The notes beneath the pieces are model-generated. The model ran no database searches. It had not been told where the DNA came from and worked only from the letters and a program-made list of their open reading frames with translations. DNA of 32,235 bases. It comes from Campylobacterales bacterium (GTDB taxonomy: Bacteria; Campylobacterota; Campylobacteria; Campylobacterales; QNZT01). The stretch is taken from contig JAMOMC010000040.1 in the NCBI GenBank assembly GCA_027068765.1, forward strand, positions 1 through 32,235. Reading direction: 5' to 3'. Position numbers and translations under genes: made by a program. Numbering within the stretch: position 1 is the first letter of the stretch; each line of letters begins with the position of its first letter. Shown piece by piece: positions 8,823 through 17,785 of this stretch.

Positions 8823-9618
8823 CTAAAAGTCCTGTATCGATCGCAGCCATTGTAAGTGTTTTTGTATTTATTTTTAAGTAGCTATTTGATAATTTATCTT
8901 TTTCGGCTATGTTCATGATTTCAAAAAGTGTTCTTACCAATTTTTTAGTTGTTCTAAAGTTTCTATTTGCATATCTATTTATATGTTTTATATGTCTTGC
9001 TTTGAACATCGCAGCAAACTCTGAAAGATTGTTTGAAATTAGTCTATTTTCGATATACCTAGCCACTTCATGGTCTTGTAAAGATTGTATTTCTATTACT
9101 CTGTTTGTCCTTGATTTGAAGTGATCTTTGTCTAAGATATACTGCCCTTCTTTTTTATGCATGGCTAGTACAAACTGAAAAATCTTTTGATCACTTAAAA
9201 TTCTCACAAGCTCTATCTGCTCTTCTGTTAAAAGCTGTGCTTCATCTATAAAAACTGTATACTCTAAGTTATTAAAATTTTTAGATAAACTTGATATAAG
9301 AGCTTCGGTTGTAAGCTCATTTCGCTCTATATTTTTTCCAGCCATGCTTAAAAGTATCTCTAAAAACTCTTTTTCATCAAAATATGGATGAGTGAAATAC
9401 TTTGCAACCTTAACGGTTTTCACTCTTTTTGTAATGTAATTTAATAAAAAACTTTTACCACATCCAGGATTTCCTAAAACAAAAATCAAAGGTGTGTCGT
9501 GTGCTGTGATGGCATCAATTAAACTTTTTTTGGCATATTCAAATGTCAAAGAGTCAAAATATCCGCTTAAATCAAAATCATCACTAAACAGGTCTTTGGC
9601 AATCGCATATTGATTCAT
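8812..9618 (-). CDS. AAA ATPase, ExeA/MshM-like
   Basis: Walker A GNPGCGKSFLL, Walker B TVFIDEAQLL; N-terminus resembles ExeA/GspA/MshM ATPases. Confidence 0.75.
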   Translation of the reverse strand: MNQYAIAKDLFSDDFDLSGYFDSLTFEYAKKSLIDAITAHDTPLIFVLGNPGCGKSFLLNYITKRVKTVKVAKYFTHPYFDEKEFLEILLSMAGKNIERNELTTEALISSLSKNFNNLEYTVFIDEAQLLTEEQIELVRILSDQKIFQFVLAMHKKEGQYILDKDHFKSRTNRVIEIQSLQDHEVARYIENRLISNNLSEFAAMFKARHIKHINRYANRNFRTTKKLVRTLFEIMNIAEKDKLSNSYLKINTKTLTMAAIDTGLLDVK

Positions 9619-9664
9619 TAGTCCTCTTTATTTGTCGAGACCTTCAAGAGCAGGTACACTCTAA

Positions 9665-9760
9665 TCACCTCGAACTAGGTTTTGGAATTATAACTATAAT
9701 CAATTCGCTCTTAGAATTGACTGTTTTTTTACTTTTAAAAATATTTTCTAAAATTGCCAT
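9665..9760 (-). pseudogene. Secretin C-terminal remnant (MshL/PilQ-like)
   Basis: Minus strand encodes MAILENIFKSKKTVNSKSELIIVIIPKPSSR*. The same frame stays open upstream (IKPLQDKSKSKTTKALIFDT...). Resembles the secretin end 'PxLGxLFKSxxxxxxKSELVIxxTP'. Confidence 0.6.
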
Positions 9761-9970
9761 AGTATCAAAAATTAGAGCTTTGGTAGTTTTACTTTTACTT
9801 TTGTCCTGTAGAGGCTTTATGAGTAATATTTTTTTTACTGTTATGTTAAAAAATTTTAAGTAAAATCCTGTTAAATTTCTTTTTCAAAAAGCTAATGGTT
9901 TAAATAGATGTTACGATATCAGTCAATTTATAGTAAAACTAATAATTATAGAGATTTCAAGGGAAGAAAG

Positions 9971-10080
9971 ATGGATAGAAACGATATTCTTTTAAACGCA
10001 GTTTAACAGAGATTAATTCACAAACAGCAACAATTTTCTACCATTTGCAAATTAAGATTCTTCTAGTTAACCTATTTTGA
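9971..10080 (+). pseudogene. Short frameshifted ORF remnant
   Basis: MDRNDILLNAV then stop; shifting frame at the gtttaa site gives LTEINSQTATIFYHLQIKILLVNLF*. Good RBS-like GGGAAGAAAG upstream. Confidence 0.3.
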
Positions 10081-10491
10081 TTTACAAGCTGAAAACTTTA
10101 TATCAGCACTCTCTTTCTCTCCGCCTTCTTTTCCATCAGCTCCCAAAGAGATCATCTCTATGACTCCATCATTGTTTATGTAGATGTATGAATTTTTCCA
10201 TGGGTCAACTGGTACATTTCCATCTAAATAGCCTCCATCTGGGTAGCTTTTGTACTTTTCTGGATCAGGGTTTGATACTAATGCTTTCATGCCTTCTTCT
10301 GTGGTTGGAAGTAAGCCGTTGCTTAGTTTGAAGTTTTTAAATGCATCATTTATGCTTTGCATCTGAATACAGACTATCTTTTTTCTTGCTTCTTCGCTTT
10401 GTCCTAATAAGTTTGGTAGGACAAGTCCTGCTAAAAGTCCTAAAATAATGATAACAATCATAATCTCAATAAGTGAAAAACCTCTTCTCAT
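10072..10491 (-). CDS. gspG: Type II secretion major pseudopilin GspG
   Basis: Prepilin motif RRG|FSLIEIMIVIIILGLLAGLVLPNL and GspG C-terminal pattern (GYLDGNVPVDPWKNSYIY...GADGKEGG). Confidence 0.93.
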   Translation of the reverse strand: MRRGFSLIEIMIVIIILGLLAGLVLPNLLGQSEEARKKIVCIQMQSINDAFKNFKLSNGLLPTTEEGMKALVSNPDPEKYKSYPDGGYLDGNVPVDPWKNSYIYINNDGVIEMISLGADGKEGGEKESADIKFSACKSK

Positions 10492-10583
10492 GCTGGTTCC
10501 TTTTTTTAAATATATTGTACTTTAAGCATATAGTGTATAAAATTAAAGCTAAAACTATTATAAGAGAAAGTCACTTAAAGATA

Positions 10584-11516
10584 ATGAAAAAAGCTATTGT
10601 ATTACTTATGACTATTGGATTTATTGCTCTTATATCAGCATTAGTGCTTATATCGCTCTCTATCTCTAAAAAAAGTTTTGATCAAGTTGTCTATTTAGAT
10701 GCGAGAAATCAATTTTCTGTAGCTTTTAAAGATTTTGTGAAGATGCTTGATGAGGGTAGTGAAAAGGTTAATACAAAAGAGGAATTAGATATATTTGCAT
10801 ACCTTGTTTTGCCCCCTATGATTGAGCCAAAAACAGGTGTAGAGTTTGGTTTTTTTGTAGAGCCTTTGATGGGGAAGTTAAATATAAACTATATTTTAGA
10901 GCAGATGAGATTGGATGAAAATGGCTCAAAGTTAGAGTATCTTGAGAGACCGTTAGTCAATTTTTTTAATAAGTTTGAGTTAAAAGAGCAAAGGACTCTT
11001 TTAAATATCTTAAGAGATACTATAGATAAAGATGATATTGAGATGGGTGCTTATAGTGAGATTGCATCTTTGGATTTTGATTTTCGTGAGGGAAAAATTT
11101 ATAGTTTTAACCATTTGAAGAAGATTTTTGACCACTACAATAAAATAAGCTATGATGCAAATGTATATAAAATTACAAAAGAGATTTGGGAAGAGTCGTT
11201 TTATTTTGGTGATACAAATGCATCTAAACAGTTTTTAGATTGTGCTAAGATGCAAGGTGTTGTAAATCTTATAACAGACAATTTATACTTAGATGCAAAT
11301 GAAAGAGATTTTTGTAATGAGTTTAATCAAACTGAGGAGTTTGATTTGAAAAAGCTAAAAGAGATATATAATATTGCATCTTTTGATAAAAAAAGAGAAT
11401 ATCTGCTAAAATGCAATATTATATTTAATACAGAGAATTTTAAAACAAATGTGACATTTGATTATGATATTAAAGATGCAAGGATAGGTAATATTGACAA
11501 AAATTTTCAAGAGTGA
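10584..11516 (+). CDS. GspK-like type II secretion minor pseudopilin
   Basis: Likely start at internal Met (10584): MKKAIVLLMTIGFIALISALVLISLSISKK; position next to gspG and upstream of other T2SS genes. The ORF track starts at 10473. Confidence 0.6.
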   Translation: MKKAIVLLMTIGFIALISALVLISLSISKKSFDQVVYLDARNQFSVAFKDFVKMLDEGSEKVNTKEELDIFAYLVLPPMIEPKTGVEFGFFVEPLMGKLNINYILEQMRLDENGSKLEYLERPLVNFFNKFELKEQRTLLNILRDTIDKDDIEMGAYSEIASLDFDFREGKIYSFNHLKKIFDHYNKISYDANVYKITKEIWEESFYFGDTNASKQFLDCAKMQGVVNLITDNLYLDANERDFCNEFNQTEEFDLKKLKEIYNIASFDKKREYLLKCNIIFNTENFKTNVTFDYDIKDARIGNIDKNFQE

Positions 11517-12429
11517 TAGCAAGATACTTTATCTAAGTAGCAAAACTTCTATACAAAAAAGCGGTAAGTTTGATGTTATACTCTCTCCACAGTTTTATTG
11601 GGTTAAGAGAGTTTCTCTTCCAGTTTCAAGTTTGAGTGGTGCAAAGAGATTAGCACAGTCGATTTATGAGGGCTCTTTACCTGAGGGTGATTTCTCTTAT
11701 GAAGTTAGCAAAGTAGATGATGAGTTTATTATTATAGCTTATGATAAAAATAGCATATCTTCGATAATTTCTGAAAAATTTACACAAGATGCAAAAGTTT
11801 CTGGTATCTATTTTGCACAAAATGAGTTTTTAGATCTTCAGGGTTGTTGTGGGATTGATGAGACAAATTCACTTGTAAATATCAACTCTTTAATCATGCA
11901 AGTACCAAGAGTTTGTACTGAATCAAAAAAAGAGATAAGTTTTTTTCTTGAAAATAAAAAATTATCAAAAAACAAAATTACACTAGGCTCATTTGAAGAT
12001 AGTGTGATTAGTTTAAAAGAGTTTTATTTTGTAGCTGCGGCTGTTTTTATCTTGTTCTCCTCTTTTGTTATTGACTGGGTAAATTACAGCTCTTCGCTTG
12101 CAAATCTTGAAGATAAAAGAACTCAAATAATTACAAAAAATGATCTACCTCAAACTTCGATGCAGTTAAATAGCATAAAAGATAGCTTGACTAAAACTTA
12201 CAAAACACAAAAAAGCATACGAGATGCAGTTTTTGGTTTTAGTAAACTAAATCTTAAAAAGGGAGAGTATATTGAGCATATTTCAGCCTCTTCTAAAGAG
12301 ATGATAGTTGTTATAAAAGTGAATGATAAAAATAGAGAAAACGAAATAAAACAGAGACTTTCAAAAACATTTAAAATTAAAAGTTCAATTTTTAACGAAA
12401 AACATTTAACTATAAAGATAGCTTCATGA
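11494..12429 (+). CDS. GspL/PilM-like inner-membrane component
   Basis: Cytoplasmic domain, one TM segment (FYFVAAAVFILFSSFVIDWV), short periplasmic domain; position in T2SS operon. Confidence 0.5.
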   Translation: MTKIFKSDSKILYLSSKTSIQKSGKFDVILSPQFYWVKRVSLPVSSLSGAKRLAQSIYEGSLPEGDFSYEVSKVDDEFIIIAYDKNSISSIISEKFTQDAKVSGIYFAQNEFLDLQGCCGIDETNSLVNINSLIMQVPRVCTESKKEISFFLENKKLSKNKITLGSFEDSVISLKEFYFVAAAVFILFSSFVIDWVNYSSSLANLEDKRTQIITKNDLPQTSMQLNSIKDSLTKTYKTQKSIRDAVFGFSKLNLKKGEYIEHISASSKEMIVVIKVNDKNRENEIKQRLSKTFKIKSSIFNEKHLTIKIAS

Positions 12430-12821
12430 CACAAAAAAGGTTTATTTTATTTGTAGTTCTTAGTTTGGTTTTATTGTTGTTTGTCTATATAAAAAAAGAG
12501 GGTGCTAAAAAAGAGTATTTAGTTCAAAAAGTAGAGCTTTTGGCTTTTGAAAAAGAGGCAAAAGAGTTAGCCGTTCTTAAAAATAAGTACAAAGATAAAA
12601 AGACAACCGCAAGATTGATATCTTCTCTAAAGAGAATTAAAGCTCCATCAAAAGATTTTACAAAGCAAGATATAAGAGTTTTAGAGTTTGAAAAGTTAGA
12701 TATAAGAGCTTTAAATCAACTTATAAAAAAGATACAAAATGCGACATTTGTTATCACAAAACTTGAAATCATAAGAGAGAGTGATACAGATGCAAAACTT
12801 AGAGTGGAGATTAAAAAATGA
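12426..12821 (+). CDS. GspM-like protein
   Basis: Small bitopic protein with one N-terminal TM helix, between L-like and N-like genes. Confidence 0.4.
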   Translation: MTQKRFILFVVLSLVLLLFVYIKKEGAKKEYLVQKVELLAFEKEAKELAVLKNKYKDKKTTARLISSLKRIKAPSKDFTKQDIRVLEFEKLDIRALNQLIKKIQNATFVITKLEIIRESDTDAKLRVEIKK

Positions 12822-13336
12822 AGAAGATTTTGATATTTTTGATTGTTTTTTACATTGTAGCTATAGTTTTTATGCCTAAAGAAAATCTATATTTCACTCT
12901 TAAAAATACTCTAAAAAGTGAGCAAATTGGACTAAATGAAGAGAGTCTTAGTGATAATTTTGTATCTTTAAAAGCTTTAGGTCTTGTTGTGTCTTATGAT
13001 GGAATTAAATCACTTCAAGCCAAAGAGCTTATAGTAACTCCTTTTTTATTTTACAATAAAATAAAAGCTTATGAAGTATCAGCAGCTTCTTCTTTTAAAG
13101 AGATGTTTAGATTTTCTGCAGATGAAGTTGAGATAACTTATGCTATTTGGAATTATAATGAGGCAAAGATTTATGCTACTGGTGATTTTGGTGAGTTAAA
13201 TGGAGTTTTTGATTTGCAAAAAAAGAGTCTTCAAGTTGTATTAAAACCTAGTATGGAGTTTGAAAATTCCTCGATGTTAAGGCAGCATTTTAAAAAGAGC
13301 GAGGAGGGTTATATCTATGAAACAAAAATCAAATAA
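12818..13336 (+). CDS. GspN-like protein
   Basis: N-terminal TM plus β-rich domain; gene position between M-like and C-like genes. Confidence 0.4.
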   Translation: MKKILIFLIVFYIVAIVFMPKENLYFTLKNTLKSEQIGLNEESLSDNFVSLKALGLVVSYDGIKSLQAKELIVTPFLFYNKIKAYEVSAASSFKEMFRFSADEVEITYAIWNYNEAKIYATGDFGELNGVFDLQKKSLQVVLKPSMEFENSSMLRQHFKKSEEGYIYETKIK

Positions 13337-14150
13337 CTATTTTTATATAGTCGCTTTTTATATAATTCTCCCTATTGCATTAGCTAAATTGCTTTGGAGT
13401 GTGGCTATGTTTTTTTTAGATAAGGATGCATTAGAAGTTCCAAAACAAGAGAGTTTTGTTTATCATTATAATATCAACTTAGCAAAAGATATTATAGGAG
13501 CTAAAAGAGATGCTGTTGCAACTGTAGAGCAGATTGAGACAAACAATCGTATAGATAGTATTAAATTAAAAGGAACTTATGTATCTAAATCAAATAACTT
13601 TATTATAATTGAAGATGATTTAGGGACAACTTTTTTATATAAAAATGAAAAATATATGGGTTATGAATTGATAGAGATTTATGACCAGAGAGCTGTTTTA
13701 GAAAAAGATGGAAGAAAATATGATATAGTTTTGGAAGATAGTGATAAAAAAGCAGATAGAGCATCTTCTATATCACAAGATAAAAAATCCTCAGCTTCAA
13801 AAGCGACAACTCAAGAGGAGTATATACCTGGTGAGCCAATTATATTGACAAGAGAAGAGATAGACTCATATATCAAAGACCCTAATAAAATTTGGAAAAA
13901 CATAAGAATTCAAGAGCTTAGAAAAGATGGGATATTAGAAGGCTTTAGAGTAAATTATGTCAAAAGAAAATCGTTTTTTGACAATATTGGGTTAAAAAGT
14001 GGAGATGTTATAAAAAGTATTGATGGAAAAGAGATAAAATCTCTTGCAGATGTTATGAGGTATTATGAGGATGTAAATAATCTTGAAGGCTTATCTATAA
14101 GTGTTTTAAGAGGAGAAGATATCCTAGATTTTGAATTTAATGTTAATTAG
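13317..14150 (+). CDS. GspC-like protein with HR and PDZ domains
   Basis: N-terminal TM, IKLKGTYVSKSNNFIIIEDDLGTTFLYKNE (HR-like), PDZ-like C-terminus LEGFRVNYVKRKSFFDNIGLKSGDVIKSIDGKEI. Confidence 0.72.
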   Translation: MKQKSNNYFYIVAFYIILPIALAKLLWSVAMFFLDKDALEVPKQESFVYHYNINLAKDIIGAKRDAVATVEQIETNNRIDSIKLKGTYVSKSNNFIIIEDDLGTTFLYKNEKYMGYELIEIYDQRAVLEKDGRKYDIVLEDSDKKADRASSISQDKKSSASKATTQEEYIPGEPIILTREEIDSYIKDPNKIWKNIRIQELRKDGILEGFRVNYVKRKSFFDNIGLKSGDVIKSIDGKEIKSLADVMRYYEDVNNLEGLSISVLRGEDILDFEFNVN

Positions 14151-14161
14151 GGGTTTGAGTA

Positions 14162-16249
14162 ATGAATAAAATTTTTAAGATTATAGTTATAGCGGTGATG
14201 ATAAGTACTTTATCACTTAATGCAAAGACAAAAACAGATCCAAATGAGATAAATATCAATTTTAAAGATTTAAAAATTGTTGATTTTGTAAAGATGGTTG
14301 CAAGAATTACTGGTAAAAATATTTTAATCGGGGAAAATATCCAAGGTAAAGTTGATTTTGTCTCTGTTAAGCCTATAAAAAAAGATCAAATCTACACTCT
14401 TTTAGTAAATGTCTTAAACTCAAAAGGTTTTACCATAAGAGATACTAAAAATGGCTTTTTAAAAGTGATAAGAAGCTCAGATGCAACTAAAACTGCACCG
14501 CCTGCTTATGGTTCATCTGATGTAAGTGAAGTTCAAACAACTGTCATCTCTGTTCAAAATTTAAATGTTAGAACGATTTTAAGGCAGATTAATTTTCTTT
14601 TAAGTAAATATGGAAAGATAACTCTCTCATATGAAAACAATGCTGTAGTAGTTACGGATTTTCCTGACAATATCAAAAGTATTCAAAACCTTATTTATAA
14701 GTTAGACCGTAGAGAGAAAGCACAAGTTGAATTTGTTATTTTAAAAAATGCAGATGCAAAAACAGTGGCTCCAAAAATTCAAAAGTTAGCAAATATAATT
14801 TTTAATAAAAAAATCGAGACTCAAAAGATGGATATCTTTTCAGATGAAGCTACAAATGCCGTCATAGTTGTTGGAAAAAGAGCAAATATAAGAACACTTA
14901 TTCCAAATATAAGAGCTTTAGATAAAGAGAATGAGACAGTTGATAAAAGGATGGAAATTATCTATGTCAAAAATGCAGATGCGGTTGAGATAGTAAAAAC
15001 TTTAGAGAAACTTCTATCTGATAAAAGTTTTGCCCAAAGTATAAGGCACGAAGAGAGAGAAATTGTAACAAATACAGCAAAAACTGCACCAAATCAGCCA
15101 AAAGATATAAAAGCACCTGCTCAAACAAAAACAGAGATTATTCCTAGCATTGTAGGTAAAGATAAACCGACTGTAACAGTAGATGCAGAGCTTAATGCGG
15201 TTGTAGTTTATGCGACTGAGAGAGAGATAAAAGAGATAAGAAGTGTTGTCAATTCTTTAGATGTTGAGAGGCAACAAGTTTATGTAAAAGCTAGAATTTT
15301 TGAATTTTCTGATGAAAAAGCTTCTACTTTAGGTGTAAAGTATGGAATTGGCGGAGGAATGATAAGAAGTTCAGGTATCTATGGCTTTAGTGGCTCTCTT
15401 GGTGGGGATTTAGGGCCTGTTACTGCTTTTAGCACAATGCTAAGCCAACTTACAACTGGAAATACAAACTTAATTACAAATTTAAATCGAGCTTTAGCCC
15501 TTGGTGTTACTATGAATTTTTTTAAAAACAATGATGTAGCATCTATCATATCTGAGCCTTCAATTTTATGTGTAAACAATAAAGAGTCATCTTTGTACTC
15601 TGGAAGAACACAGTCAGTTTTAAGTCAGAGTGCAACACCAACAAGTACAACAGGTATGACACAAAACTCTTATACAAGAGAAGATATTGGTTTAACTCTA
15701 AAAGTTAAGCCTAGAATTTCTGCTGATGATAAAGTTTCCTTGGAAGTAAAAGTGAGTCTTGAAGATGTAGTTGGGGGAACAGTAGGACTTCCTACAACTA
15801 CTAAAAGTGAAGTTGAAACAGTTTCAATTGTTACAAATGGTGAGACTGTAATTATCAGTGGGTTAGTTAAAAATAAAGAGACTAAAAATAGAAGTAGTAT
15901 CCCTTTTTTGGGTGATATTCCAATTTTAGGTATACCGTTTCGTCATACTGTAAAAGATAGAGAGAAGTCAAATTTGATTATTATGATAACTCCTTATATC
16001 GTTAAAAAGAGTGAGGATTTGGCAAATATCAGAGAGATATTAGGAGAGATGGATCTTTTGGAGAACAAGCTAGCTTTGGAGCTTGAAGAGAAGTATAAAA
16101 AAAGAGCCAAGATAAGTACTCCTGAAATCTCAACCTCTGATGGAGAGTATTTTTTTAGAATTGATGAGTTTGGAGTTAGAACTAAGATTTTTGTAGATAG
16201 CCAAGGTCGTGAGATTAGAGCTGAAAAAGTTGAAACTTTTGATTTTTAA
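14162..16249 (+). CDS. gspD: Type II secretion secretin GspD
   Basis: N0/N1-type domains, secretin core EPSILCVNNKESSLYSG..., VSIVTNGETVIISGLVKNKETKNRSSIPFLGDIPILGIPFRHTVKDREKSNLIIMITPYIV. Confidence 0.95.
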   Translation: MNKIFKIIVIAVMISTLSLNAKTKTDPNEININFKDLKIVDFVKMVARITGKNILIGENIQGKVDFVSVKPIKKDQIYTLLVNVLNSKGFTIRDTKNGFLKVIRSSDATKTAPPAYGSSDVSEVQTTVISVQNLNVRTILRQINFLLSKYGKITLSYENNAVVVTDFPDNIKSIQNLIYKLDRREKAQVEFVILKNADAKTVAPKIQKLANIIFNKKIETQKMDIFSDEATNAVIVVGKRANIRTLIPNIRALDKENETVDKRMEIIYVKNADAVEIVKTLEKLLSDKSFAQSIRHEEREIVTNTAKTAPNQPKDIKAPAQTKTEIIPSIVGKDKPTVTVDAELNAVVVYATEREIKEIRSVVNSLDVERQQVYVKARIFEFSDEKASTLGVKYGIGGGMIRSSGIYGFSGSLGGDLGPVTAFSTMLSQLTTGNTNLITNLNRALALGVTMNFFKNNDVASIISEPSILCVNNKESSLYSGRTQSVLSQSATPTSTTGMTQNSYTREDIGLTLKVKPRISADDKVSLEVKVSLEDVVGGTVGLPTTTKSEVETVSIVTNGETVIISGLVKNKETKNRSSIPFLGDIPILGIPFRHTVKDREKSNLIIMITPYIVKKSEDLANIREILGEMDLLENKLALELEEKYKKRAKISTPEISTSDGEYFFRIDEFGVRTKIFVDSQGREIRAEKVETFDF

Positions 16250-16261
16250 AAGGTGTAAAAT

Positions 16262-17785
16262 ATGCAGTTAAACAATATAGCAGAGTTTTTTGATTTAGAT
16301 CTTTATCCTGAGATAATTGAAAATATTGACCATGACTTGTGTGTTAAAAATTCACTACTATTTACAAAAATAGATGATAAAATATATACAATTTTAACAA
16401 AAGAAAAGTTAAGTGATGGCTTTAACATGCTCTCAAAACTTCAAGTATCTTTTCCTATGGCTTTTGTTGACAATGACTCTTATGAGAGGCTTTATCATAG
16501 GTTTTTAGAGATTAAAACAGATAAAGAGCTCTCAGGTGCTATAAATGAAGAGAGTGAAGTTGAGCTTCTTGATGAGGAGATTTCTCTTACTGATTTTTTG
16601 AAAAATAGTTCAGATATTTTAACAAGTGAAGAGTCTGCTCCTATCATTAAGTTTGTAAATTCACTCTTTTATCAAGCTGTTAAAAAAGGTGCTTCGGATA
16701 TTCATATAGAGACTCATGAGAGTCGTGGAGTTGTCCGTTTTCGTGTTGATGGTGTATTGGTACGACATGTGGATTTAGATAAAAATATCATCTCTTTAGT
16801 TGTTAGTCGTATCAAAGTTATATCAAATCTTGATATTTCTGAAAAAAGAGTTCCACAAGATGGAAGAACTCAGGTAAAAATTGCAGGAAAAGGTTTAGAT
16901 ATAAGGGTTTCTGTACTTCCAACTTATCACGGAGAGAGAGTTGTTATGAGAATTCTTAGTGAATCTTCGGACATTCCAACACTTCAGATGCTTGGATTTT
17001 CAAAAAGTTTGACAGAAGATTTTGAGAAACTTCTTGAGCACTCTCATGGTATGATTTTAGTAACAGGACCCACGGGAAGTGGTAAATCAACTACTCTTCA
17101 CACCTTTTTACAACTTGTTGCAACCCCTGATAAAAATATCATAACCATAGAAGACCCAGTTGAGTACAAAGCAGAAAATATCAATCAGATACAAGTAAAT
17201 GCTAAAACTGGTCTTACATTTTCAGCTGGACTTAGATCGATTTTAAGACAAGATCCTGATATTGTGATGGTTGGTGAAATTAGAGATAAAGAGACCGCAG
17301 AGATTGCAATTCAAGCAGCTCTTACAGGGCATCTTATGCTTTCAACTTTACACACAAACAATACAGCGGCTGCAATTACAAGACTTGTTGATATGGGGGT
17401 TGATGATTTTTTAATTAGCTCTTCACTTCTTGGAGTTTTGGCTCAAAGACTTGCTAGAAAACTCTGTAACTCTTGTAAAGTAAGAGCTAATGTACCACAA
17501 GATATAGTAGTTGAATATGGTGTGAGTGAAGATGCAGCTGTTTATGAGCCAAGAGGTTGTAAAGAGTGTAACTTTACTGGTTTTTCAGGTCGTCGTGCAG
17601 TTGGAGAGCTTTTAATCATGGATGATGAACTGAAAATTATGTTAAAAGATAAGATGACTGATTTTGAGATAAGAGAGGCTATGCGAAAAAAAGGTATGAG
17701 ACTTATTCGTGATCAGCTTTTAGATCTTTATATTGAGGGTGAAAGCTCTTTAGAAGAGATTATCAGAGTGGGGTTGAAAGATTGA
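16262..17785 (+). CDS. gspE: Type II secretion ATPase GspE
   Basis: Walker A GPTGSGKSTTLH, Asp box, Walker B RSILRQDPDIVMVGEIRDKETAEIA, C-terminal CxxC...CxxC. Confidence 0.96.
   Translation: MQLNNIAEFFDLDLYPEIIENIDHDLCVKNSLLFTKIDDKIYTILTKEKLSDGFNMLSKLQVSFPMAFVDNDSYERLYHRFLEIKTDKELSGAINEESEVELLDEEISLTDFLKNSSDILTSEESAPIIKFVNSLFYQAVKKGASDIHIETHESRGVVRFRVDGVLVRHVDLDKNIISLVVSRIKVISNLDISEKRVPQDGRTQVKIAGKGLDIRVSVLPTYHGERVVMRILSESSDIPTLQMLGFSKSLTEDFEKLLEHSHGMILVTGPTGSGKSTTLHTFLQLVATPDKNIITIEDPVEYKAENINQIQVNAKTGLTFSAGLRSILRQDPDIVMVGEIRDKETAEIAIQAALTGHLMLSTLHTNNTAAAITRLVDMGVDDFLISSSLLGVLAQRLARKLCNSCKVRANVPQDIVVEYGVSEDAAVYEPRGCKECNFTGFSGRRAVGELLIMDDELKIMLKDKMTDFEIREAMRKKGMRLIRDQLLDLYIEGESSLEEIIRVGLKD

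Noticed and set aside
9628-9679. Minus-strand peptide FEVIRVYLLLKVSTNKED* just upstream of the ATPase gene
   Set aside because: Overlaps the secretin-tail frame, has no recognisable motif and is too short to support as a gene.
9619-9700. Possible tRNA/structured RNA (GTTCGAGG-like T-loop and ACCT...AGGT mini-hairpins)
   Set aside because: No cloverleaf could be drawn; the secretin-like coding remnant explains the segment better.
10473-10583. N-terminal 37-aa extension of the GspK-like ORF (MKNLFSCWFLFLNILYF...)
   Set aside because: It overlaps the gspG start and the divergent promoter region; the prepilin-like signal begins at the internal Met 10584.
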